NCBI GenBank assembly: GCA_963513935.1
Contig: OY740766.1
Location: forward strand, 3,750,001-3,814,000
Direction: 5' to 3'
Source: Aphrophora alni
Lineage: Eukaryota; Arthropoda; Insecta; Hemiptera; Aphrophoridae
Length of the DNA stretch: 64,000 bases
Shown: piece by piece, positions 36,982 to 49,391 of the stretch
Position numbering within the stretch: position 1 is the stretch's first letter
Layout of the letters: every line of letters starts with the position of its first letter
Position numbers and translations under genes: made by a program
The notes under the pieces: model-generated
Database searches by the model: none
What the model was told of the DNA's origin: nothing
The model's input: the letters and a program-made list of their open reading frames with translations, nothing else

Positions 36982-39900
36982 GTAAGTACTCTATACTCTG
37001 TTTCTGGAGAAGTTGACGTGTGTAATCCAAACAACAAACCAGGTCTGCCAATCGTTGGGAACTGTGTGGAAGTCAATGTGGGACATGATGGTAAGTACTC
37101 TATACTCTGTTTCTGGAGAAGTTGACGTGTGTAATCCAAACAACAAACCAGGTCTGCCAATCGTTGGGAACTGTGTGGAAGTCAATGTGGGACATGATGG
37201 TAAGTACTCTATACTCTGTTTCTGGAGAAGTTGACGTGTGTAATCCAAACAACAAACCAGGTCTGCCAATCGTTGGGAACTGTGTGGAAGTCAATGTGGG
37301 ACATGATGGTAAGTACTCTATACTCTGTTTCTGGAGAAGTTGGCGTGTGTAATCCAAACAACAAACCAGGTCTGCCAATCGTTGGGAACTGTGTGGAAGT
37401 CAATGTGGGACATGATGGTAAGTACTCTATACTCTGTTTCTGGAGAAGTTGACGTGTGTAATCCAAACATCCAACACAAGACGTATCCCAGGCCCTCCAG
37501 GTCTGCCAATCGTTGGGAACTGTGTGGAAGTCAATGTGGGACATGATGGTAAGTACTTTATACTCTGTTTCTGGAGAAGTTGACGTGTGTAATCCAAACA
37601 TCCAACACAAGACGTATCCCAGGCCCTCCAGGTCTACCAATCGTTGGGAACTGTGTGGAAGTCAATGTGGGACATGATGGTAAGTACTCTATACTCTGTT
37701 TCTGGAGAAGTTGGCGTGTGTAATCCAAACAACAATCCAGGTCTGCCAATCGTTGGGAACTGTGTGGAAGTCAATGTGGGACATGATGGTAAGTACTCTA
37801 TACTCTGTTTCTGGAGAAGTTGGCGTGTGTAATCCAAACATCCAACACAAGACGTATCCCAGGCCCTCCAGGTCTGCCAATCGTTGGGAACTGTGTGGAA
37901 GTCAATGTGGGACATGATGGTAAGTACTCTATACTCTGTTTCTGGAGAAGTTGACGTGTGTAATCCAAACAACAAACCAGGTCTGCCAATCGTTGGGAAC
38001 TGTGTGGAAGTCAATGTGGGACATGATGGTAAGTACTCTATACTCTGTTTCTGGAGAAGTTGACGTGTGTAATCCAAACAACAAACCAGGTCTGCCAATC
38101 GTTGGGAACTGTGTGGAAGTCAATGTGGGACATGATGGTAAGTACTCTATACTCTGTTTCTGGAGAAGTTGGCGTGTGTAATCCAAACAACAAACCAGGT
38201 CTGCCAATCGTTGGGAACTGTGTGGAAGTCAATGTGGGACATGATGGTAAGTACTCTATACTCTGTTTCTGGAGAAGTTGGCGTGTGTAATCCAAACAAC
38301 AAACCAGGTCTGCCAATCGTTGGGAACTGTGTGGAAGTCAATGTGGGACATGATGGTAAGTACTCTATACTCTGTTTCTGGAGAAGTTGGCGTGTGTAAT
38401 CCAACTAGAATAAACAGAAAACTATATTTATTATGGTGGAAAAACAATATTAAACAAACTGGTAACTTAACCGTTAGTACAGCGACCTAACTTTTTTGTA
38501 ATGACTAGTAGTGCTGAAACTCCCGTCTTTGACTACTGATGGGTCCATTTGTCTGTGCGCGCGGCATGCTATGGCGCGGCGGGGAAGAGGGGAGTGGTTA
38601 TCGCTCATTTCCAAAAACATGTGATGCAGCGCGGCGCGCCGGACGTAGATTATTCACCTGTCTTCAATGTAGCTTCGAGTTGTTTGTAAACATCATGTTT
38701 CTATGCACTACAAATCTTGTAAACTGTAATTATGTGTCGCGAAAGGTAGACAAACATAGTTGGGTGAGCGAGCCATACTTTTACAGGACGGCTAGTAGCG
38801 TCAGAGCCGCGCGCACAGACAAATGGTCCCATCAGTACACGGGGAAGGGGCAATTGATAGATTGTTAATTTCATTGGTAATATTTTATTTTCTCGCAAGT
38901 GGAGAAAGTTTTCTGGTGGGTTATAACATTGTTGTCTAGATTTTCACAAAAATATCCATTGTGAATTGTTTTGGGGATAATTTCTGTCCGTTATCTGTGC
39001 AGTGCTCTACAGTGCAACTTTGTAAATCGGTTTTAATCAAATTTAATATGTGGGTATGTTTTGGTTTTATATCGTGATTTTTTGTTGGACTATATGCCAT
39101 ATGGAAAAAAAAAAAAAAAATAGAAAATTACGATTTTCTCACAAATACGGTATTTGAGGATACCTTAACTCTATCAGATAATCAATTGAATAAAACAAAT
39201 CGGGAGTGGGTTTTAAATTTTGATTAAAATTTACCTCCTTGTCGTAGTTTCATTAAAATTGGGCACAAAGCATTGGCTTCAACGATTTTGATCAAATTTT
39301 ACTCCAGTGTAGCCTCAAGGACCCCAACAAAACGTTATCGTCGCTGTTAAAACAAAACAAAATCCTCCATAAAGCTATTATTAAAAAACAACTTAATATC
39401 TCAAAATAGGCTCCACCAATTTCATTCAAATTTTGGTGACAAGTGAAGTACTGACTCAAATAGGTCAAAATGTTTTGTAAAATTACCGTTAAAAGGAATA
39501 ATTTCAAAAAATCGAAAATCGATTTGACCGCCGTAATATTAATCTGATTTCATCTTGTGTTTATTCTTAAGACAAATTTATGACACAAGTAAACTTTAGT
39601 CTTTACTTAAATCTGTAAATATTATTTTTAAATTGTCTGCACAAACTAAGACTGTACCGATTTTCACTTTTTCATTGACAACTACTGAACAGACGTTTGT
39701 GGCGAGAAATAATTTACTTTTGTTACTAATTCGATGAAGAACGGCTGTGCGAGAAAGTTTGTACAATATCGTACTACATCTTTTATTACATGCAGTTTAA
39801 AATGTTGTGGTTTTTTAACCAACATTTCTTTTATTTCGTATCGTAAAAGGCACATCCTGCTTGAATTTGGTTACAGATTTTAAAATACAAAATCATTGTG

Positions 39901-41811
39901 TGTGAAACGTTTCAAAAAAACTATTGATCCAATGATTTGAAGAGTTAGAAGAAAGTTGGACAGATATCGTCGCAGCAAATTGTAACACAGACCTAACTTA
40001 TATACTAAAACCAAGTATTTACATGGACACAAAACCTCTGCTGCTCCTCTATTTCATCATGAAGGCACTGCAATACACTGTCGACCTCTACTTACTAAAC
40101 ACTTGTGACCACCTCTGAAGAGTCTTGGATTTATCAATACGACAGCAACCAAAACACAGTCGTCACAGTGTAGAGATTCAACACTCCTGAGGTAAAAAAG
40201 AATATCAGGTGGCAGCAACATTGACACTTTTTTTTTTGACTTCTTTTGAATTTTTCAACACGATTACAATGACCTTGAGGACCTCCGCTGTGCGCAAAGA
40301 ACTGTACCTGTAGACAGCTGAACAGAATTTTCAGACTTTGAAAAACACCGCACTCCTGTGTTACATTAGACTTCCTATTCTACTGACATGGCTGCTTGTG
40401 ATTTTGGGTTTTCTTCAAACAGAAAACGTGTACAGTGTGTAAGCGTTTATTTCAAAAGGCCGTACGGTTTAAAAGTATTTTAAATTACCTGTTTTATAGA
40501 ATAAATTTATTTGTGAATTCAAAGTAGGCCTATTATTATTATTTACGCGACAGCCCAGATGACAGATAGTGGAGGACCACTATCTGATTATGGTCCTCTA
40601 CTATCACCTACTATATTATGGTCACGGTTAGGTATAGTCGCGTGTCTATAACCTAACTTAACCTAACCTAACCTAACCTAACCTAACCTAACCTAACCTA
40701 ACATAACCTAACATAACCTAACCTAACCTAACTTAACACATCAAATATTGCTATATCACATTTTTTATTATTTCAAACCTACTTTATTATTCGATGTATT
40801 TTTAATTTTTCAGAGATATTCGAACGTTTAATAGGAGCTCGCAACCTTTGGGGAAGAAGTTTGGGCTACAGCAAAGCATGGTTGGGCAACAAACCTTACG
40901 TCTTCATCAGTAAAGCTACTGTTTTAGAGGTTAGTTCTTAGACTCAGAAACTGTACAATATTTAATTTTATAAACGGTATTATTGTTTTAAAAGTGTGAA
41001 ACAATAATGGACCAAAAAACAATTTTACCTCTTATAAATATTTATATCTCTACGCTATGTGAAGGGAAATATCCCGTATTTTAAAGTGTAATAGAATGTT
41101 TTATAAAATTTCTACAAAATTTTATTTATTTATTTTAAAATAATACACGGAAAGAAAATAATGTAACCATCAATACTTACAGTGTTACCATGGTGATCAG
41201 TAAACAAAAAACAGCTGACAGTAAACAAATCAAAACTGTGTGGTGTTTTTGTGTTGCGAAAACAAGATATTTCGTCTGCGAATACAAATTCCGCACAAAC
41301 TCTTTCTCATTCACATAAATGCACTTATAATAATAAACACAAACAAAGCTGTAAACAAATTATTGTAAACAAATTCGGTGGTTAATTACATCTGGGTTCA
41401 TTAATAAGTTCTAAAAATTTCATTAAAAATACAAGAGCAGAAAATGGTGAAAATTTAATTAATAGTTTAGCTCAATCTTAATTATTTGAACAGTTGATTT
41501 CAAGTTACTGTTAAATCTGAAGTTATGTTACATTGTTAATACACAGAATTTCCGATTGGCAGAATTATCCAACCCGAGAGGAGAAATAGAAATCTGTTAT
41601 AATATAATTGTAAATATAATGACTAGAAATTAATTGTTGTCCGGGGATGTAGCTCAGTGGTAGAGCGTTCGCTTTGCATGTGAAAGGCCCCGGGTTCGAT
41701 CCCCGGCATCTCCAGTTTATTTTTATTTGAAACTTGAATTTGTACTTTATCCATCAACCTATAATACTGTTTCATATGATAATTTTCTATTTCTTATTTA
41801 TTATTTTTTTC

Positions 41812-41845
<34 letters not shown>

Positions 41846-44800
41846 TTTAAATGTAAAATAACTTTAGTGAGAGGTCTTAAAATCCTAATAGTATATATTA
41901 CATTATAAGTCCATTAAATAGGGACTTATGATCCTTGTGATCATAATAGTTCGTACAAGCACGGAAATACCTCACGGGCGAGTTACGTACAATACTTTTC
42001 ATTATACTACACCAAAAAATTAACCTACTTTTAATAATAACTTCTTTTTATTAAAAAAAAAAAAAAAATTAAACTCAATACATAACTATAATTTATTTTA
42101 AACAATTCTCATACTGTAAGTTACTATGTTAAACGAGCATATTCTAAGGATACAATCTGTGGGTATTTTATGACCTTGGAGATGTGGATTTCTGCGAAAA
42201 AAACATAATAAGTAGAATTATTATACTAAAATTGTCTAAAAACGCTATAATTCTTAAGAAGAAGTGTGCTCATTTCATTGACAGTTGTATTCAGTTATGT
42301 TTGATTTAAATTATACAAATTGGTATAGTTTTTGAATCACCCTGTATATTTTGTTACAGCCTATATTGAGCAGTATGAAGCATATAGAGAAAAGTGATGA
42401 TTACTTGTACCTCCAACCATGGCTGGGCACTGGCTTGCTGACCAGCTCAGGTTAGTAAAAGAGCCGTTTAAATATAAAACATAACTTTAAGCTTAATAAC
42501 ATGAAAACAATAATTATTTTCGAGTTTTCTTCAAACTCACGGAAGTGAGTTCACTACCACAGGGATAACTCGGCAAAACGACCTTGTTACACTAACTGGA
42601 AAATATTTTGCAATCAATTAAGATCTTATTTCTAACAACTTTACTTTACACGGCAGATTTTCAGATAAATTCGAATCAATAATTCATGGAATTCAGAAAA
42701 TCACTAAATGGATTGTCAATCTTCAACTGTAGTGTTTTCCCTCCTCTTTCTATGTTTATACATATTATTAGGTAATATATACAATATAAAATATGTGAAC
42801 ACAGATTTAAAAGTACACGTGTTTGAAATGAACCATGCAATTTCTTCTTTTATTTTGAACTTGGTGTGATTGTGTTTATATGTTTTGTGGTGTAAGATAT
42901 TCCTTTTATAAAAACATTTGTAAATATCTTTGTAAATATTTCATGTATGATGAAACTGCAGTCAGGCACATCGACTGTATACAGGACTTGACTTACTTGA
43001 CTTATTTCCTTTTGTCTCCTATTGGAGCATCCTAGGGCGTCCAGAAGAGCTCTTTCCATCTGTCCCTGTCTCCAGCAAGTGCCTTCACTTCACCCCAAGT
43101 CTTGTTAACCTCTTTTGCTTCTTTAATAATGGTCCTCTTCCAGGTTTCTCGGGGTCGACCTCTTCTTCTGACACCTTGCGGGTTCCAATCTAGGGCCTCT
43201 TTCTCAATGGTTCCGTCTGGCTTCCTCAGTGTATGTCCTAACCACCTCCACTTCCTCTCTCGAATCTGCAGTTTGACCCGAATTCGACCTGTTTCTCTCC
43301 ATAAATCCTCGTTTGTAATGATCTCAGGCCAATGAATGTTCATGATACGGCGAAGACACCTATTGATGAAAACTTGCAGCCGAGACGTAGTTAAACTTGT
43401 AACTTTCCACGTCTCACTTGCATACGGCAAAACAGACTTAACATTTGTGTTGAAGATGCGAAGCTTCGTTTTCTTTGAAATGTTTCGATTTCGCCAAATC
43501 GGGTACAGTTGTACAAAGGCGGCGTTTGCTTTTTTAATGTGAGTCTTCACATCATCATCAGCTCCTCCACTTGTTGAAACAACACTTCCCAAGTAAGAAA
43601 AAGTGTTGACCTCCTCTATTTCTTCTCCATCGCAGTTTAGAGCTTGTCTGTTTTCTGCATTCATCTTCATAACTTTAGTTTTCCGGTATACAGGACTACT
43701 GAAGGTAAAAATTGAATTATTTGTTAATATTAAATTTAAAATAAGTGTTTTCTGCTAAATGATAGTTTGGATCTCCCGCCTTTAACTTCAGTTTATCTTT
43801 ACATTTTGATAAGATTATTGTCAGCTGTAATGATCAGTGTCATCTTTGTATTGTAAGTAGAAGCTTACATTCGGTATTACGAAGTGGTAATGTTGTATTT
43901 AGATGAACAAAACTTTAAAAATAAACACTTGATGTATGGCATTTTAATTGTTTACGTAAAATTTTGAATTTTATGGATTTTTTTTATAACAACCATAAGC
44001 GGAAGGGTGGGGGGACTGTGGAGAAGTATATTAACAGTGTTTTGTTAAAATTGTTCTAAACAATTCATGTTGATTCTGATTACCCAGGTACGCTTGCAAT
44101 TTTATGCAACCATTCACAATCGAAATACTAATCAACAAAACTATTGTCGCAAATTGTCATTTAAAAAGTGAAACTGAACCATGGATGTAGTGTTTGAAAA
44201 AAATATTCTAGATTTTAAATAAGGACTAAACTTTCTTACCTTGTGTCATGAAAAGTTCTGAGCATGACACATATTTTATTAAAATCATGTTTTTTAACAC
44301 AGATCAAGATTTCATATTTTTTGTTCTTGCCAATTAAACCAAAACAGTGATATATTTTTTTACTAGTAATTTTACGCATAGTAGGCCTAGCCATCATTAA
44401 TATCTACATTTAATTAAAATATGAATGAGTATGCTAGATCAGATTTTGATAAATTGTGCATTTTATAACAGTTCATAACAGATTTTTTTGGTTTATTACT
44501 GATAACACATGAACAGTCATTTTTGGAGAGATGGGACCTAAGAGGCTACCCACGACCAAATTCACTACACCTAATTTCGGGTTTTATCTTGTAACTGCTT
44601 CCCCCTCAAATTTGAGTTATCGAAACAACTCTCAAGATATGTCAGAAATATATCCACATTCTAAATTTGATTAACACCTGTTCAGAGGTTTGGACCATAG
44701 ATACACATATAGACATAATTAATTATTTTTTTTAACTTTTTTTTGATTTAGGTGACCTCAAAACGGATGGTCATCATATACTTTCACTAGACTACATATA

Positions 44801-47800
44801 CAAAACAGTTATAATGTGGAGAAAAAAGAAAAAAAAAAAAATGTTTGTAATGTTGAAATTTTGGTTGCTTCAACTTAGATTTCAAAAGATTAAAATGTAA
44901 ATTTTTAACTTGATTTTACAGGATCAAAATGGCAGATAAGAAGGAAAATCATGACTCCTGCGTTTCATTTTCGAATTTTGGATGATTTTATAGATGTTTT
45001 CCGAGAGCAGAGTTTGATTTTAGTGAATAAATTGAAGGAAGAAGAACAGAAAGATGCATTTAATATATTTCCTTATGTTACTCTCTGTGCTTTGGATATT
45101 GTTTGTGGTGAGTGGATACAGTAAATGAAGGCATGTGGTACCTGGCCAATCTGTTATATATAGAATAGAGACAATTATTATTGGTTAAAATAAATAGATG
45201 CAGGCGTACGCTTGACCTTTTTTTTTATAAGTTAGTAAACTGTTACTCTTTGTTATACTTATCACTATGGAAAGGGTTAACTCTCATATCTTTTATATGT
45301 AAATTCTTCGAACTTTTAACATTTTTTCTATTCAACTTACGAAAACAATGTATATTTTTTCAACTCCGAAGAGTATCTTTCTGAAAAGTAAAGTTCAAAA
45401 ATGCTTGTAGCTTCAACAGTTCATTTAAAATGTGGAGAAAAAAAGATGGTTTGGATATTAAACTGTATAGGGTATTGTAGATAAGCTTAACAATATGGTT
45501 GTTTTATTTTTGTTATTAATTTCTGATTTTAGAGACAGCGATGGGACGTCAAGTAAATGCACAGAGGAACAGTAATTCAGAATATGTCCGAGCAGTTTAT
45601 AAGTAAGTAAACTCTGCCAGAAAGCCTCATCTACGTTAATACATGTTGAAAGATCCATAACTGATCTATTTCACTAAAGGACAAAACGGCAAGCGTTCTT
45701 ACTTTCTGTCATTTACATAGCAAAGTCAACAATTTGAAGTCGAATTGATTGTTTATCCATCTTGAGGTTTCCTGAACACAAAAAAGTGTTTTGTTTTTGT
45801 GTGTTTTTCTTCATATCTGTGCAGCCCAAATGAGTCAAACTGTTTTGAAAAATATAATATTTAGTAATTTTGACCGTAATTTCACTTTTTTTTTTTTTTT
45901 TTTTTTTTCCCTTCTCGATAATTCAAAATTTGAGGATACAAGACAAACAAACAAAATTCAAATTAACAAAGAATCGACTCAATGTTTTATAGTTATGAAA
46001 TGATTTCTGTCAATATATTTTTTCTAAATTGCATCCTTAAGGACCTAAACAAAACTTATCGCTCGTCATTTCCCCAACTAATGCTTTATCAGTTGTTGAT
46101 CCGTCAAAACATCGGTCAAGGACTGTTATAAAAAACCGATATTTTACAATATCAGTACTGCCGATTTGGTTTAAATTTTGTTTAACTATGAAAATGATTG
46201 GGCCAAACTAGTTGTACCAAATTTCAAATTAAAGACCATTTCTGTTTAGGAATAATGGACCTTGATTTCTATAAAATTCGATTTACTCTATGGTATAAGT
46301 GAAGGAATCTTAGGCTCTATTTAAGTAGAGTATATAATATATTTTAATATGTAGGTCTATTTCGTTTAAACAATGTTGTTAAGGGATGATCTTTCTATAC
46401 CAAATTATAGCCCAAAAGAATAATTAGGAAACCTTAGTAATCAAAAATTTTGTTTTGCTCTTCTCTCAATAAATAGGCTAGAGACATTGTTTTGGGGGAG
46501 ATGGTGATGAATATTATTTTTGGTTTCGTAGAAAAAGTATATGTACTGCAGTCGGGTTAATTTAGATTTTATTTTTACCTAGTAGGCCTATAGAGGACTA
46601 AAATCGGTGTTCTGTAGACCCAGGAGTCTGTCATATGTCCAGTGCTCTACAACTTAAAAGCGTGGACAGATTTTAATCAAACATGTTATGTGGGTGTATA
46701 TTGGCTATATCTCGACACCCTTTTCTATAACTAACAATATAAGGGTAGTATCCGTAAGATAAAAATACATAATTACCATTTTCTTAAAATCTGTTTTTAC
46801 GATTTTGTTCAATTTTTTGTTCATGTGTAAAACATCTAAGGACTCAAATAAAATGTATTGGTTGCTATCTCCCTAATTAATATTTCCTTATTTTATCTAA
46901 ATATTTGGGGACTGTACTTTTTTTATCTTGCAGTCATATTGGTCTTGCTTATAAATTTACAAATTGCACCAAAATTTAATTGATACGCTGTTTTTGAATA
47001 TTTGAGCGTTCGTGTTTTGGTATTCCTATTTTTTAAATAACTCTCAAACCTGTATTTTTGAAAGATGCTGACCAGTATATTTTGTTCTGTTTCTTTGAGT
47101 CTACTTTTTAGCAAAATTTAATTGAAATTGTTTTTTTTCCAATTTTGAAAAAGTTTTAAATTTTATTTTTTTGACTTAAGGCATATTTTCGCATGAATTT
47201 TTCAGCTTGTTTCGTTTTGTCTAAAAAGTCTTTGAACAGTTATCAGATTTTCTGATCCGTTTAAAAATATGTTTTTGTTTACAAATATTTCTTCTTTAAA
47301 ATATTTCAGGATTGGAGAAATAGTGCAGACCAGACAGGCAAAGATTTGGTTGCAACCAGATTGGCTTTTTAGGTTGTCGCCCATGTATAAGAAGCATCAG
47401 AAATGTATTAATGTACTTCACAGTTGGTCTTACAAGGTAGGCATATCTGAGAATAATAAGTTAATTCAATATTCTCTGTTTATTTAGTTAGTAATTAGAC
47501 CATTATTTCTCCATTCTGTCTATTCACCACTTCCTTCCAATCTTATCTGTGGTCTTCGTAATGGTTACCAAGTACAGAATGTCCATGATATGAAGATCCT
47601 TATATATCAGTCTCATAGCTCAAAATCACCTTAGAGATAGATTAGATTAGATTGAAATGAGAGGTTAAAGGGTAAAATGGTCTCTGGCACAGTGACCATT
47701 TACATATTGTGCAACTAAGCCTCTTAATAAAATTCTAGTTCAGTAGATTAGTCCCCTCAACGAGTTTTAGTAGTCCACTTACTAGTTACGTCCAGTGAAG

Positions 47801-49294
47801 TACACAGAAGTTTGAAAACCATACACCCCCATGTATCTTGGTGGCAAGAGACTCACAATCATAGATTACATTGCTTGTGGTTTCCTAATCTAACTCATAT
47901 AGTCTACTCAATGTATACTGTAGCATGTGCACCTTCAAACTAAGCTGGCCTCTGCCCAAGGTCACATGAAGGAATCTCTCTCCATAATAATTTATTATGA
48001 GAATACAATACAAGATAATCCTATCTTCGCTGGCGTTGTCTACGAATCCACCTATTGATGGCTGTACTTGCCAGATGCACAAGACGTATCCCTACTACTT
48101 CTAGCTTTTTAAAAGAGGCCCCTTTGCCACTATCTCTTTTCTTCTCAGTTTACCCTTTTGCACTCCTACAAGATGCTCGTGCTAATTTCTACTAATGTTG
48201 AGATCTTCAACCCTTATCTCTCACATTTTTCAATTGCAGGTTGGGTTGGTCCTTCAAAAGTCCTGCTGTGATGATTGGGAGTGTGTTCCACAATAATAGT
48301 TAAACTCAGTTTCCTCCACCTTCATTTTGTCATCACTCCCTGGATTGTCTTTTGCAAGTTCCTTAAAGTAGGCTTTCTTAGCTAGGGAAATACTCATGCA
48401 TACCTCTGCAAACATAGGTAAGGTTAATTAAACTGTAGCTCACTTGGTATCCAGAGTTCACATATTAAGGCTAACCACCCCTTTAGCCATGCAGCCCTCG
48501 GCATATGTTGCATGCTCTAGCTTGGGATAAGTAGTATCGTAGACTTTTCTCGCATTGATGCTGCATCTGAAAGAGTTCAACCGCACCAATACGTTTTCCA
48601 CCCCGTACTGCACTGTACTGAGATGTGAAGTCCGCACTTGAATCTGCATACAGAACCCATGTCACCATACTCTTGAAAGAATGAATGCAACAAGGAATTC
48701 ATGTACAGATTCTTCTTAAAAGAGTCAAAAACACCTTACATTAAATGTACTCATAATCGTAACACTTCTCCAATTACATTAAAATCAGTCAATTATTCCC
48801 TCATGAATACAGTATGTTTTGAAACTATGAAATTGCACTTTGGAGAAATTCATGAGAATAAAATAGATTTTAAAATTTAAAAAAAGTAGTTTGAAACATA
48901 CTAAAAATGTAAATGAAGGATTCGTGCCTTTATGGATTCAGTTATTATAAATTATGATACTATCCAACACGTTTATTTTTAAAAGTGTTTTATAATCGTA
49001 TTTTATGGTAAATAGAATAAACTTAGAAATTATTGGACATTATCACTACTACAAAATACATAAGAAGTATCATATTTATTTAGAATCACACAAGTATAAA
49101 TTATTTGAAAAGAAGCCATTATTACAGAAGAAATTTGAACATGAACAACATTATTTAATATGTTATCATATTTTTGAACAGTACCAAATTTAAAACTACC
49201 TTAAATTAAAACAATTTTTAATTTTTGGTGGATACTATTCTTGTCATTGAATATTGAATATATCGTGATGAGTACTTGAACATTACATTATAGG

Positions 49295-49391
<97 letters not shown>

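Noticed and set aside
36779..38490. Overlapping small frames on both strands across the exon-repeat array
   Set aside because: Products of the 109-bp period shifting frame by one each copy. The only supported coding is native P450 exon 1.
42850..43059. 69-codon minus frame at the LINE's 3' end
   Set aside because: It spans the LINE tail and host DNA; no coding support.
48458..48668. Possible RT fragment ([10 protein letters not shown]) on the minus strand
   Set aside because: Only one short block resembles a YADD box and no flanking RT motifs could be read, so it is mentioned in the intron entry but not called.
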